Positions 27,449 through 36,797 of a stretch of 64,000 nt of DNA are shown here, in pieces (the first letter of the stretch is position 1; every line of letters begins with the position of its first letter). The DNA is from Candidatus Omnitrophus magneticus (GTDB lineage Bacteria; Omnitrophota; Gorgyraeia; Tantalellales; Tantalellaceae). A model generated the notes under the pieces. That model saw only the letters and a list, made by a program, of their open reading frames with translations. It made no database searches and was not told where the DNA came from. The stretch spans positions 1 through 64,000 of the forward strand of contig JYNY01000634.1 in NCBI GenBank assembly GCA_000954095.1, in the 5' to 3' direction. A program made the translations under genes and the position numbers.

Positions 27449-28072
27449 TTAGCTGACAAGATTCCGCGAAAAATTTTTTTCTATATCTTTACACAACACT
27501 TCTATCTGCGCACCCATTGCAAATAAAACGCTCGAACATTCGGACATAAATATTTCATCATCTATATATTTTAAATTTTCCATAACATTAATCTTCGCGG
27601 AAAAAAAAGCGGAATAAAGAAAACGACTTGAACACAAGATATCAGAAAATAAATTTCTATTTATGTATTTCGCGATAAAACTTGTTATTTCTAAAAGAAC
27701 CGCGCATTCTCCCGCAACTTTCAGCGGCACTTCCAAAGATTTGAAATAATATTTTTTCGAGACACTCTCCCCGCGTTCTTTAGCGGCAATCATGGCGGCC
27801 ATAAGCTCTGAAAAAGCATAACAATCGGCATCTATAAAAATTGTTAAATCTTCAACAGATTTAACAATTTTTTTTTCTGCCGCGGTCAATATTTTATTAA
27901 CACTGATAGGGACGGTTTTTTTTATACTATATCGAACAGACATTAAAATTAAATTAGCACCAACTGCCGCGACTACTGCTCCAGCACTGCCTCCCCCCGG
28001 CACATTTTTTTTCGCTCCTAAATTATTAAGATACTCTCTAATAGTGCTATCTATATATTTAAAACCACTCAC
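27449..28072 (-). CDS. fchA: Methenyltetrahydrofolate cyclohydrolase / formimido-THF cyclodeaminase family
   Basis: A helical protein of the FTCD C-terminal family. The signature VPGGGSAGAVVAAVGANL starts at residue ~25 and the rest is a helical bundle. Family members either hydrolyse methenyl-tetrahydrofolate (FchA) or release ammonia from formimino-tetrahydrofolate. The order fhs-fchA-folD-metF favours FchA, and no histidine-breakdown genes are present. It starts 3 bases after fhs ends and its end meets folD. Confidence 0.9.
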   Translation of the reverse strand: MSGFKYIDSTIREYLNNLGAKKNVPGGGSAGAVVAAVGANLILMSVRYSIKKTVPISVNKILTAAEKKIVKSVEDLTIFIDADCYAFSELMAAMIAAKERGESVSKKYYFKSLEVPLKVAGECAVLLEITSFIAKYINRNLFSDILCSSRFLYSAFFSAKINVMENLKYIDDEIFMSECSSVLFAMGAQIEVLCKDIEKNFSRNLVS

Positions 28073-28074
28073 TG

Positions 28075-29775
28075 TTAAAATAATCCTTTTATCTGGCCTG
28101 TTTTCACATCAATATCAATACTGCCTATACGCATTTTTTCAGGCAAACCCGGCATTGTATTCACGCCTTCCGCTCTAGCCACAATATATCCGGCACCCGC
28201 GAAAGGTTCAACATTATCTATTTCAAGAGTAAACCCGCGAGGCCTTCCTTTTTTCTTGGGATTATTTGATAAAGAAAGATGATTTTTCGCAATACAAATA
28301 GGCATACCACCTAATTTAGCTTTTTCTAATAATGAAATTTCTTTTAGAGCGCTCTCAGTATAAGTAACTTCTCCCGCACCATACATTGATTTTGCAATAC
28401 GTTCAATCTTATGCTTCGGCCCCATATCAAGAGGATAAAGATAATGAAATTTAGGTTCAGTTTTTGATGCTTCTAGAACTAATTTCGCTAATTCTAGTCC
28501 GCCGATACTGCCCATTTTGTAAACATCACTCACCGCGACTCCAGCAACATTCATAGTATTCGCGCGATTAATTACTAAATCTATTTCTTTCTTTGTATCT
28601 GATTCAAAATGATTTATACAAACTACTACCGGCACTCCGAACATCTTTAAATTTTCTATTTGTTTTTCTAGATTTGAACACCCTCTATCAACAGCTGACA
28701 AATTTTCTCTTTTAATTTCGTCAGGTAATTTTACACCTTTCATAAGGTAATCGTTACTATGTAACTTTAAAGCCCTGACAGAACAATTGATAACCGCGAC
28801 ACTAGGCACTATTCCGGACTGTCTACATTTTATATCAAAAAATTTCTCCGCTCCCAAATCTGCTCCAAAACCTGCTTCAGTTACAACAAAATCAGCAAGC
28901 CTTAATGCCGTTAAATCAGCTATAACAGAACTTGAACCATGTGAAATATTCGCGAACGGACCTGTATGAACAAAACAAGCAGTATTTTCAGAAGTTTGGA
29001 CAATATTAGGATTTAAAGCTTCTCTCATAAGTACAGCCATTGCTCCGCCAACCTTCAAGTCCTTCACTGTTACAACAGCGCCTTTAAGGGTATAACCAAT
29101 AACTACCTTATCTAACCGTTCTCTCAAATCTTTTAAATCTTTAGCTAAAGATAAAATAGCCATACATTCGCTCGCCGCGGTTATGTCAAAACCTGCTTTA
29201 CGGTTAACCCCATGCACCTTGCCGCCGCCGCCTATCACAACATTACGTAGTACCCTATCATTAACGTCAAGAACCCTGTGCCAGATAACATTGTCTTTAT
29301 CGATATCTAAAGTATTATTCCAATATAAATTATTATCTAAAACTGCCGCGCATAAATTTTGCGCGCTGGATACCGCGTGCGCGTCTTGTATACCATATAA
29401 AGAAATATCTTCAGAAGGAAGAATTTGCGACAACCCTCCGCCGGTTGCTCCACCTTTCATCCCAAAAATAGGACCAAGAGACGGTTGTCTCACACAAGAA
29501 ATAGCCTTATGGCCTAATTTATTTAATGCCATGCCAAGCCCAATAGTGTTAACAGTTTTGCCCTCTCCAAGCTGAGTCGGCGTAATAGAAGTAATTAAAA
29601 CAAGTTTTCCATTTTTTTTATTAGCGGTTTCTTTAAGCTTAGTCGCATCAACTTTAGCTACATATTGCCCTGAAGGTTTTAAACAATTAGCGGGTATCCC
29701 ATACTTTTTAGCGACTTCACTGATATTTTTCAACGGTGTTTCCATAGCTACTTTTTTATCATAATTCCCATTCAT
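28075..29775 (-). CDS. fhs: Formate--tetrahydrofolate ligase
   Basis: ATP-dependent activation of formate to formyl-tetrahydrofolate, the entry to the methyl branch of one-carbon metabolism and the first folate step of the Wood-Ljungdahl pathway. Seen: TPTQLGEGKT (ATP loop), RQPSLGPIFGMKGGATGGG, VTEAGFGADLGAEKF and EPFAGAGYI. ATG 29775 has GGGGAGGA 7 bases upstream; the earlier ATG would add 9 poorly coding residues. Length 566 aa is typical. No acetyl-CoA synthase gene is in the window, so direction (fixation or serine/purine supply) is open. Confidence 0.96.
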   Translation of the reverse strand: MNGNYDKKVAMETPLKNISEVAKKYGIPANCLKPSGQYVAKVDATKLKETANKKNGKLVLITSITPTQLGEGKTVNTIGLGMALNKLGHKAISCVRQPSLGPIFGMKGGATGGGLSQILPSEDISLYGIQDAHAVSSAQNLCAAVLDNNLYWNNTLDIDKDNVIWHRVLDVNDRVLRNVVIGGGGKVHGVNRKAGFDITAASECMAILSLAKDLKDLRERLDKVVIGYTLKGAVVTVKDLKVGGAMAVLMREALNPNIVQTSENTACFVHTGPFANISHGSSSVIADLTALRLADFVVTEAGFGADLGAEKFFDIKCRQSGIVPSVAVINCSVRALKLHSNDYLMKGVKLPDEIKRENLSAVDRGCSNLEKQIENLKMFGVPVVVCINHFESDTKKEIDLVINRANTMNVAGVAVSDVYKMGSIGGLELAKLVLEASKTEPKFHYLYPLDMGPKHKIERIAKSMYGAGEVTYTESALKEISLLEKAKLGGMPICIAKNHLSLSNNPKKKGRPRGFTLEIDNVEPFAGAGYIVARAEGVNTMPGLPEKMRIGSIDIDVKTGQIKGLF

Positions 29776-29808
29776 AAATATTCCTCCCCTTTTTAAAATC
29801 AAAAAAAA

Positions 29809-29853
29809 TAGTGTTATTCGCCTTCATCTACTGCTGTTTTTGGTTTAACACTA
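29809..29853 (-). terminator. Possible terminator between rnhB and fhs
   Basis: On the - strand TAGTGTTA (which includes the rnhB stop) pairs with TAACACTA 29 bases later and is followed by eight T. The loop is long, so efficiency is uncertain, but position and T run suit a terminator separating the translation cluster from the folate cluster. Confidence 0.45.
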
Positions 29854-30567
29854 CTTTTCGTTAAATTCGTAAATAAATTCTGAAATCATATATTGTTTTT
29901 CTACTTCTCGAGTTTTGTTTTTTTGCCGCTGTTTACGCATATCCCCAAAAGGCCCAAAACTTCTGCGGTGTACCGGAGAAAGCCCATATTTAATAATGGC
30001 GTTTAGATGTTCCTCTGTGCCGTATCCTCGATGTTGCGCAAATCCATATTCAGGATATTTTATAGCCAACTTATCCATTATTTTATCTCTTATCACTTTA
30101 GCGACAATTGACGCGCACGAAATAGAACAGCTTTTTCTGTCTCCGCCAATGATATAAGAACGTTTCTGCGGAACAGAAATATTCATTTTTTTTCCGTCAA
30201 TTAATAAATAATCCGGAGTGATTCTTAATCTAGACACAGCCTTTTTCATTGCAATGAGAGTCGCATTATAAATATTGAATTTATCTATTAAAATAGGCCC
30301 AACCATACCTACACCTATATAACAATTCATCAAAATTTCAGAATACGCCAACTCTCTTTTTTCTGCGGTAAGTTTTTTTGAATCGTCTATTCTCTGTTTA
30401 AATATTGAATTGTGAATAATCGTAGCCGCCGCTACAACCGGCCCTGCTAACGGGCCTCTACCTGCTTCATCAACACCGGCTATAGCACTATATCCTTCAT
30501 CGAAAGCCTTTTTCTCATAAAAAAATCTTTCTTCTAAAAGTATTTCAATATTATGCTTCTTGTCCAA
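29851..30567 (-). CDS. rnhB: Ribonuclease HII
   Basis: Cuts RNA in RNA-DNA hybrids and single ribonucleotides in DNA. AGVDEAGRGPLAGPVVAAA holds the first catalytic acids (Asp-Glu), DYLLIDG the third, and ISCASIVAKVIRD the last Asp region. Residues 1-25 are an extra N-terminal helix. The start overlaps the end of rplS by 17 bases. The rpsP-trmD-rplS-rnhB order is common in bacteria. Confidence 0.96.
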   Translation of the reverse strand: MDKKHNIEILLEERFFYEKKAFDEGYSAIAGVDEAGRGPLAGPVVAAATIIHNSIFKQRIDDSKKLTAEKRELAYSEILMNCYIGVGMVGPILIDKFNIYNATLIAMKKAVSRLRITPDYLLIDGKKMNISVPQKRSYIIGGDRKSCSISCASIVAKVIRDKIMDKLAIKYPEYGFAQHRGYGTEEHLNAIIKYGLSPVHRRSFGPFGDMRKQRQKNKTREVEKQYMISEFIYEFNEK

Positions 30568-30910
30568 TTTGCTCTTTTACTTTTACAGCTCTTTTTCCTG
30601 TACGGCCTCTTAAATAATAAAGTTTTGCCCTGCGGACTCTGCCTTTTTTAGTAACAACTACTTTTTCAATAAGAGGAGAATTATACGGGAACACTCTTTC
30701 GACTCCTTCTCCGTAAGATATTCTTCTGACAGTAAAAGCTTTTGATATGCCCGTTCCCTTTATTCCGATAACAAGACCGCTAAATAACTGCGCGCGAGTT
30801 TTGTCCCCTTCTGTTATCCGAAAAAAAACATCAATAGCATCTCCAACCTCAAATTCAAATTTTTCTTTCCTCATATATTTTTCTTCAAACGTTTTAATTT
30901 CTTTTTTCAT
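30551..30910 (-). CDS. rplS: 50S ribosomal protein L19
   Basis: Conserved L19: GDAIDVFFRITEGDKTRAQ, FSGLVIGIKGTGISKAFTVRRISYGEGVER, and a basic tail KGRVRRAKLYYLRGRTGK. Located at the 30S-50S interface. AGGAGGAAAT precedes the ATG. At 119 aa it is full length. Confidence 0.97.
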   Translation of the reverse strand: MKKEIKTFEEKYMRKEKFEFEVGDAIDVFFRITEGDKTRAQLFSGLVIGIKGTGISKAFTVRRISYGEGVERVFPYNSPLIEKVVVTKKGRVRRAKLYYLRGRTGKRAVKVKEQIGQEA

Positions 30911-30943
30911 AAAATTTCCTCCTAAAAATTTTTTGTAATTTTT

Positions 30944-31627
30944 CTATAATAAATCCGGTCTTCTTTCTTTTGTACGGCGCAAAGATTCTTCACTGCGCCA
31001 CTTCTTTATTTTCTTCGGGTCTCCGCATAACAAAATTTCAGGAATTTTCATACCTTTATATTCAGACGGCCTTGTATATTGCGGATATTCCAAAAGCCCA
31101 TTTTCAAACGATTCTTCCTTAATTGATTCTTCGTCTCCCAAAACTCCCGGCAAAAGCCTTACAATGCTGTCACATATTACCATTGCCGGAATTTCTCCGC
31201 ATGTCAGAACATAATCTCCGATAGATATTTCAAAATCAACAAACGATCGTATTCGCTCGTCAACTCCTTCATAATGCCCGCATATAAGAACGATATGTTT
31301 TAATCGTGAAATTTTTACAGCTACCGACTGATTAAATTTTTCTCCCTGCGGAGTCAATAAAATAATTTTAGGTTCAACACATTGCGCCAAGTTAGCTTTA
31401 TTCTTAATTTCTTTAATGCCCATATCAACGGGTTCAACCTTCATCACCATGCCGGGTCCGCCGCCAAAAGGCTTATCATCAGCACTTCTATGCTTGTCAA
31501 AAGTCCATTGCCTTATATCACACAAATTTATTTCAATTAAACCTTTTTTTTTAGCAATTTTCATTATTGATTCATCAAAAGGCCCTTTAAACATATCAGG
31601 AAACAAAGTAAGCACATCTATTTTCAT
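30944..31627 (-). CDS. trmD: tRNA (guanine-37-N1)-methyltransferase
   Basis: Methylates G37 next to the anticodon and prevents frameshifting. SPOUT-type knot motifs are present: IDVLTLFPDMF, GGGPGMVMK, ICGHYEGVDERI and GDYVLTCGEIPAM. 227 aa is standard. rimM, which usually lies between rpsP and trmD, is missing here. Confidence 0.97.
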   Translation of the reverse strand: MKIDVLTLFPDMFKGPFDESIMKIAKKKGLIEINLCDIRQWTFDKHRSADDKPFGGGPGMVMKVEPVDMGIKEIKNKANLAQCVEPKIILLTPQGEKFNQSVAVKISRLKHIVLICGHYEGVDERIRSFVDFEISIGDYVLTCGEIPAMVICDSIVRLLPGVLGDEESIKEESFENGLLEYPQYTRPSEYKGMKIPEILLCGDPKKIKKWRSEESLRRTKERRPDLL

Positions 31628-31678
31628 AATTCACCGTGCCGTAGAACACTTAAGAAAAAACACAACCATAACGATTAT

Positions 31679-31930
31679 TTATTTCGCAACTTCTATGCCG
31701 GCTTTTTTAATAAAACTTTTCACGGTCTCAGAAGGAATAGCGCCTACTTTAAGCCAATATTGAATCCGTTCCGCGTTTATTTTAAAATTATCTTTTTTCT
31801 TTTTAGGCTCATAATGCCCTAATTCTTCAATAAAATTACCATCTCTACTCTCTGTCTTATTTACCGCTACTAAACGGAAAAATGGTTTTTTTATTGTTCC
31901 TATTCTTTTCATTCTCAAAACAACTGCCAT
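31679..31930 (-). CDS. rpsP: 30S ribosomal protein S16
   Basis: Full-length S16 (83 aa): VVLRMKRIGTIKKPFFRLV, DGNFIEELGHYEPKKK and RIQYWLKVGAIPSETV. AGGAGG precedes the ATG. It begins the rpsP-trmD-rplS-rnhB group, 60 bases after murA ends. Confidence 0.97.
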   Translation of the reverse strand: MAVVLRMKRIGTIKKPFFRLVAVNKTESRDGNFIEELGHYEPKKKKDNFKINAERIQYWLKVGAIPSETVKSFIKKAGIEVAK

Positions 31931-31990
31931 CTTACCTCCTAATATTTTTATGTTATTTAAACCGAAAATGTATAAAAAATATCCGTTATA

Positions 31991-33262
31991 TTATTTTATC
32001 TCTTTCATTCTCCATATTTTCGCGCCTACAGCGGAAAGTTTTTCCTCAAGTTTTTCATATCCTCTATCAAGATGATAAACTCTGGCTATTTCAGTTTGTC
32101 CGCTTGCGACAAGCCCGGCTAAAACTAATGCCGCTGACGCCCTTAAATCAGACGCCATAACAGGCGCTCCGCTAAGTTTATTCGTGCCTTTAACAATAGC
32201 CGTAGCTCCCTCTATAACAATATCCGCTCCCATTCTATTAAGTTCACTTATATGTATAAATCTATCAGGATATATCTTTTCCGTTATAACGCTTATACCG
32301 TTACTTATCGCCGCTAAACTCATCATTTGCGCCTGTAAATCTGTCGGAAAACCGGGATAAGTCAAAGTAGTTATATCAATAGGATTAATTACATCACCAG
32401 CTCTATATACCTCAAGCCCGCCATCAACTTCATCAATAACTCCACCGGCTTCTCGCAATTTATCAATTAAAGCAAGATTATGTTCGGCTCTCGCGTGTTC
32501 CAAATATAATCTACCGTTAGTAATAAGCGCGCCTATCATATAAGTACCTGCTTCAATTCTGTCAGGAATTACACTGTATTCCGTGCCTCTCAACGATTTT
32601 ACTCCGCGCACTTTTAAGGTTGATGTGCCAGCGCCTTTTATATCCGCGCCCATAGCTATTAAAAACCGGGCTAAATCCTCAACTTCCGGTTCACTCGCGG
32701 AATTCTCTATAATAGTTTCGCCTTCCGCGAAAACTGCCGCCATTAAAACATTATCTGTCGCTAAAACACTTGAACCAAAATGCCCGCCTAAATAAATTTT
32801 TCGACCTTTTAAATTTTTCCCATTAGCAAGAATATATCCGCTTTTAACTTCAATCTCTACTCCTAACGCTCTTAATCCTTTTAAATGTAAATCAATAGGT
32901 CTTGGTCCGATAACACATCCGCCGGGAAAAGAAACCTCCGCCTCTCCGAAACGGCCTAAAAGAGGCCCTAAAACCACGATAGAAGCCCGCATTGTACTTA
33001 CCAATTCATACGGAGCTATATGGTTTTTTATTTGGCCCGCGCTAACAATAATAGTATCGCCTTCTCTTCTCGCGTCACGGCCTAAAGCATTTAAAATTTT
33101 TATCATAGTGCTGACATCTTTTAAGTCAGGCACATTTTTTATGCGGCATTCCTCATCCGTTAAAATTGTCGCAGCAAGTATTGGTAACGAAGCATTTTTC
33201 GCTCCGCTTATTGGTATAGTCCCGTTTAAAACATTTCCACCTTCAACTAACAATTTATCCAT
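31991..33262 (-). CDS. murA: UDP-N-acetylglucosamine 1-carboxyvinyltransferase
   Basis: First committed step of peptidoglycan synthesis: adds enolpyruvate from PEP to UDP-GlcNAc. GAKNASLP (Lys22) is near the N-terminus and the catalytic cysteine is present (FPGGCVIGPRP, Cys116), so the enzyme should be fosfomycin-sensitive. RIEAGTYM and the closing RGYEKLEEKLSAVGA are typical. It overlaps prmC by 8 bases. The organism therefore probably has a murein wall. Confidence 0.97.
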   Translation of the reverse strand: MDKLLVEGGNVLNGTIPISGAKNASLPILAATILTDEECRIKNVPDLKDVSTMIKILNALGRDARREGDTIIVSAGQIKNHIAPYELVSTMRASIVVLGPLLGRFGEAEVSFPGGCVIGPRPIDLHLKGLRALGVEIEVKSGYILANGKNLKGRKIYLGGHFGSSVLATDNVLMAAVFAEGETIIENSASEPEVEDLARFLIAMGADIKGAGTSTLKVRGVKSLRGTEYSVIPDRIEAGTYMIGALITNGRLYLEHARAEHNLALIDKLREAGGVIDEVDGGLEVYRAGDVINPIDITTLTYPGFPTDLQAQMMSLAAISNGISVITEKIYPDRFIHISELNRMGADIVIEGATAIVKGTNKLSGAPVMASDLRASAALVLAGLVASGQTEIARVYHLDRGYEKLEEKLSAVGAKIWRMKEIK

Positions 33263-33956
33263 GCTTCCACCCTATAACAATACGATCAAAATTATTAAAA
33301 TCCCGAAAACTTTTCACATTAGAAAAACTATTCTCATTAAAAATTTTTTTAACTGCTAATCCTTGATCGTATCCAACTTCTACGCCTACAAGTCCGCCTT
33401 TTTTAAGAAACTTCATTCCATTTTCAGCTATTTTTTTGTAATAATCTAAACCGTCTACGCCGCCCCAAAGAGCTATTTTAGGCTCACTTTTGACCCACGC
33501 GTCCAATTTTTCGTAATCCTTAGATGAGACATATGGCGGATTTGAAATAATAGCATCAAATTTTTCAAAATAAATATCTCCAACCGCTGAAAATATATCA
33601 GAATAAAAAAGTGTTATATCACTATCCGGCACTAATCGTTCTATATTTCTCTTAGCTACACTAAGCGCGTCACGGGAAACATCAACGCTTATTATCCTTG
33701 ACTCCGGCAATAATTTAGAAATACATATCGGAATAATCCCGCTACCTGTCCCTATTTCTAAAAATAAATATTTTTCATCGCCGCTTTTTTTTAAGCTGAC
33801 CATTTCTGCGACAGTTTTAACTAAAAGTTCGGTTTCAGGACGGGGGATAAAAACACGCTCATCAACATATATATCCATTCCCATAAAGTTAGCGAGATTT
33901 TGTTCATATTGTATCGGCTGTGTCTCAGAATATTCTACACAAGGACAAGGACGCAT
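33255..33956 (-). CDS. prmC: Release factor glutamine methyltransferase PrmC (short N-terminus)
   Basis: Methylates the Gln of the GGQ motif in release factors. The catalytic domain has PRPETELLV, EIGTGSGIIPICI and the NPPY substrate motif (ISNPPYVSS). At 233 aa it lacks most of the usual N-terminal helical domain; it starts with a cysteine-rich stretch (MRPCPCVEY) only ~35 residues before PRPETE. Its ATG overlaps the end of prfA, whose product is its substrate. The missing domain could mean another start was lost upstream, but that would fall inside prfA. Confidence 0.92.
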   Translation of the reverse strand: MRPCPCVEYSETQPIQYEQNLANFMGMDIYVDERVFIPRPETELLVKTVAEMVSLKKSGDEKYLFLEIGTGSGIIPICISKLLPESRIISVDVSRDALSVAKRNIERLVPDSDITLFYSDIFSAVGDIYFEKFDAIISNPPYVSSKDYEKLDAWVKSEPKIALWGGVDGLDYYKKIAENGMKFLKKGGLVGVEVGYDQGLAVKKIFNENSFSNVKSFRDFNNFDRIVIGWKHG

Positions 33957-35035
33957 TATTGTGCCTCCGCTATGCGAAGTTGTCTCTCCTCTTCAATCAA
34001 CGCGTAGAGGAGTTCCTCCATCGAACCTTCTAAAACCTGCGGCAAATTATAAAGAGAAAATTTTATCCGATGATCCGTTACTCTATTTTCCTGAAAATTA
34101 TATGTTCTTATCTTTTCAGATCTATCCCCAGTTCCAATCTGTTTTTTACGAGCGGCTGAAATATTTTGTTCCTGCTCTTCCTGCTTTTTTTGAAGTAACC
34201 TAGCCTGTAAAACCCTCATAGCCTTAAGCTTATTTTTATGCTGACTTCTTTCATCTTGGCAAGTAACAACAAGACCTGTGGGAATATGCGTTATTCTTAT
34301 AGCGGAATCCGTTACATTAACATGTTGCCCGCCGGCTCCGCTTGAACGATATGAATCAATACGTAAATCCTGCGGATTAATATCAATTTCACTAATATCT
34401 TCCGGCTCTGGCAAAACAGCCACAGTAGCGGCAGATGTGTGAACGCGACCGCCCGCTTCAGTATCGGGAACACGCTGAACACGATGCGTTCCCATTTCAA
34501 ATCTAAAATATTTAAAAACTTCTTTCCCCTCAATAGCAAAAATTATTTCTTTAATCCCGCCTAATTCAGTATGATGTGAATCTAAAACTGTTGTTTTCCA
34601 ACCTCTATTAGCGGAATATTTCGTATACATATTGTATAAATCCCCGGCAAACAAAGCGGCCTCTTCGCCGCCTGTTCCCGCACGGATTTCCATTATAACA
34701 TTTTTAGAATACAATGGATTTTTATCATCAAAGACCAAATCTTCCAACCTTTTACGCTGAATCACAATAGCTTTTACAAGTTCTTCCAATTCCATTTTAG
34801 CAAGTTCAATATATTCTACGGATTCGCCCTCTTCATTTAAAACACTCTCAAGATATTTTTTCTCTTTATCTAACTGTAAATATTTGTCATATTCTTCCAA
34901 AAGGCCTTTCAACTCAGAATACTCTTTTGCCTTTTGACTATATAATTTTTGGTCAGATAAAATAGAAGACGAAGAAAGCTCTTCTTCTATCGATTTAAAC
35001 AATTCTCTTTTTTTATTTAAAATAGCTGTAAACAT
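33956..35035 (-). CDS. prfA: Peptide chain release factor 1
   Basis: Terminates translation at UAA and UAG. GGQHVNVTDSAIRITH holds the catalytic GGQ. The stop-recognition tripeptide reads PDT (VQRVPDTEAGGRVHTS) where many RF1 have PAT or PVT; the Pro and Thr are kept. Length 359 aa is standard. Since UAA and UAG are the interrupting codons in mutS and the kinase gene, an intact RF1 argues these are true stops. Confidence 0.96.
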   Translation of the reverse strand: MFTAILNKKRELFKSIEEELSSSSILSDQKLYSQKAKEYSELKGLLEEYDKYLQLDKEKKYLESVLNEEGESVEYIELAKMELEELVKAIVIQRKRLEDLVFDDKNPLYSKNVIMEIRAGTGGEEAALFAGDLYNMYTKYSANRGWKTTVLDSHHTELGGIKEIIFAIEGKEVFKYFRFEMGTHRVQRVPDTEAGGRVHTSAATVAVLPEPEDISEIDINPQDLRIDSYRSSGAGGQHVNVTDSAIRITHIPTGLVVTCQDERSQHKNKLKAMRVLQARLLQKKQEEQEQNISAARKKQIGTGDRSEKIRTYNFQENRVTDHRIKFSLYNLPQVLEGSMEELLYALIEEERQLRIAEAQ

Positions 35036-35056
35036 AGAGGCTTAATCAAATTATTA

Positions 35057-35266
35057 TCATTTGCCTTTCTTATTGCCGTATCTTTTAACAAATTTATCCA
35101 CCATACCAGCAGAATCTACAAGCTTTTGCTTACCAGTATAGAAAGGATGACAATTGTAACAAATTTCCACATGCACATTTTCCTTAGTCGCCATAGTATG
35201 AACCGTGTTACCGCAAGCGCAAACAACTGTTGATTTTCCATATTTTGGATGAATACCTTTTTTCAC
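35057..35266 (-). CDS. rpmE: 50S ribosomal protein L31 (zinc-binding type)
   Basis: Short ribosomal protein with C-x-C (CACG) and C-x2-C (CYNCHPF) for zinc, and the ending [20 protein letters not shown]. 69 aa is complete. It heads the rpmE-prfA-prmC-murA group and has GGAGGTT in front of its start. Confidence 0.97.
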   Translation of the reverse strand: MKKGIHPKYGKSTVVCACGNTVHTMATKENVHVEICYNCHPFYTGKQKLVDSAGMVDKFVKRYGNKKGK

Positions 35267-35304
35267 TCTTAACCTCCTGCTCTAAATGTTAAAAAAATAA
35301 ATCT

Positions 35305-35331
35305 ATTATAAAAATTACAATAATTGTACAA
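35305..35331 (-). promoter_or_regulatory. Weak promoter candidate upstream of rpmE
   Basis: On the - strand TTGTAC (35326-35331) and TATAAT (35305-35310) are 15 bases apart, shorter than optimal. The DNA here is extremely AT-rich, so chance matches are likely. Confidence 0.3.
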
Positions 35332-35427
35332 ATTATAATATTTTACAAAAAATTCAATAAATAGCAAGGAATTTATACTATACGCGAGGAATTAGAAGGG
35401 TTTATTATTTGAAACCGATTAAAAAAA

Positions 35428-36366
35428 TCAAAGATATGGACATTTTGAACCAGTTTTAGAGAAACTACATTGGCCGTCGCAAGGCTCCATTTTTACAGTA
35501 ACTTCACAATCAGGAATCGAAGCTTTTATATCTTTTTCTAAAAGGCTTACTGCTTCGTAGCCTTTTTTAAATGATATCTCCTGCGGCACAATTAATTTAA
35601 ACTCAATAAATTTTTCACGGCCGGCGGTACGTGTTTTTATATCTTTAAATTCACAATATCTATCCATGTACTTTGCTAAAAACTTTATAATTTCTAATTG
35701 ATTTCCTTCTTCTAAAGACGCGTCTAAAAGTTTAAAAAATGAATGTTTTGCTAATTGAAACGACGGGATAACAACTATAATACTCACGCTTAACGCGGCT
35801 AACGGGTCCATATAAAGCGCTATTTTTTGATACCCTATCTGTTTTAATGCCTCGCCTGCAATAAAGGCTACAGCTATTATACCGGATATAAAACCTTCCA
35901 ATCTATAATGTAATCCCTCGGCAGATATCGCGGGAGAATTACTTTTTCTCCCTAAAATAAGAATATAATACGCTCCCACGAAATTCAAAGTAGCACTTAC
36001 AGCTGAACATAATAAACCAACCCACGGCATAGTCACATCATGCGGATGAAAAAAATTTAAAATTGCCTGCGAACTCATTGTCATGGCTATTCCTATAAGA
36101 ATTAGCCCTTCCATGGCTTCGCAGACATGTTCTATTTTCCCGTATCCATAATTATGCAAAGCATCCGCAGGACGAATTGAAAGTTTAATCGAATAATACA
36201 AAATTATTGAAACAACTAGTCCAACAATAGAAATACCTAAATCCATCGCGATAGCAAGCGAGTTGACCAATACTAACGCTACAGCTTTCATCGCTACAAG
36301 AAAAACATTGCAGAGAAGACTTATCATAGTAGCATAATACATATACTTGTGCTGTTGATTTGACAT
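35428..36366 (-). CDS. Cation diffusion facilitator (CDF) family transporter
   Basis: Proton-coupled exporter of divalent metals in the inner membrane. Six helices over residues ~10-215; the YGYGKIEHVCEAMEGL loop and D-rich AMDLGISIVGLV fit the transport site. The cytosolic C-terminal domain (~215-300) has the ferredoxin-like CDF fold. The extreme end is unusual: CDGQCSFSKTGSKCPYL, with four cysteines, may bind metal. The metal is unknown. Confidence 0.88.
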   Translation of the reverse strand: MSNQQHKYMYYATMISLLCNVFLVAMKAVALVLVNSLAIAMDLGISIVGLVVSIILYYSIKLSIRPADALHNYGYGKIEHVCEAMEGLILIGIAMTMSSQAILNFFHPHDVTMPWVGLLCSAVSATLNFVGAYYILILGRKSNSPAISAEGLHYRLEGFISGIIAVAFIAGEALKQIGYQKIALYMDPLAALSVSIIVVIPSFQLAKHSFFKLLDASLEEGNQLEIIKFLAKYMDRYCEFKDIKTRTAGREKFIEFKLIVPQEISFKKGYEAVSLLEKDIKASIPDCEVTVKMEPCDGQCSFSKTGSKCPYL

Positions 36367-36445
36367 ATTTTTAATTTAAAATAATTTTAACAGAAAAAAT
36401 AGAAAGTAACGGCAGGCCGGCAGACAGGCAATCTACTATAGCATT

Positions 36446-36775
36446 TTATGAATGATTATTTTGAGAAGTAAGTAATGGCAAAACACCAACCACTTCAAGT
36501 ATTTCTTTTGCTTTGGCAGATATTTCCTTTATTGCCACGATTTTTCCTAATTTAACACCTTTTTTATAAGCCACTATCAATACTCGTATGCCAAGGCTTG
36601 AAATATAATTTACTTTGTTTAAATCGAAATAAATATTATTAAAATTTTTTACAATAATTTTTTCTACTTCTTTTTCTAAAATCGGACTTGTCGCTTCATC
36701 AATATTTCCATCAAGATAGATTGTTAATGAACCGTTGCCTGAGGGACGTTCTATTATTTTTATTTCACTAGACAT
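36446..36775 (-). CDS. STAS-domain anti-sigma factor antagonist
   Basis: A 109-residue SpoIIAA-like single domain. YFDLNKVNYISSLGIRVLI matches the strand-helix with the phosphorylatable Ser of the family (YISSxG). Such proteins bind an anti-sigma or kinase partner. No partner kinase or phosphatase is adjacent; it follows a LysM amidase gene by 22 bases and may be co-transcribed. Confidence 0.88.
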   Translation of the reverse strand: MSSEIKIIERPSGNGSLTIYLDGNIDEATSPILEKEVEKIIVKNFNNIYFDLNKVNYISSLGIRVLIVAYKKGVKLGKIVAIKEISAKAKEILEVVGVLPLLTSQNNHS

Positions 36776-36797
36776 AACCTTCTCCCGCTATCTTTTT

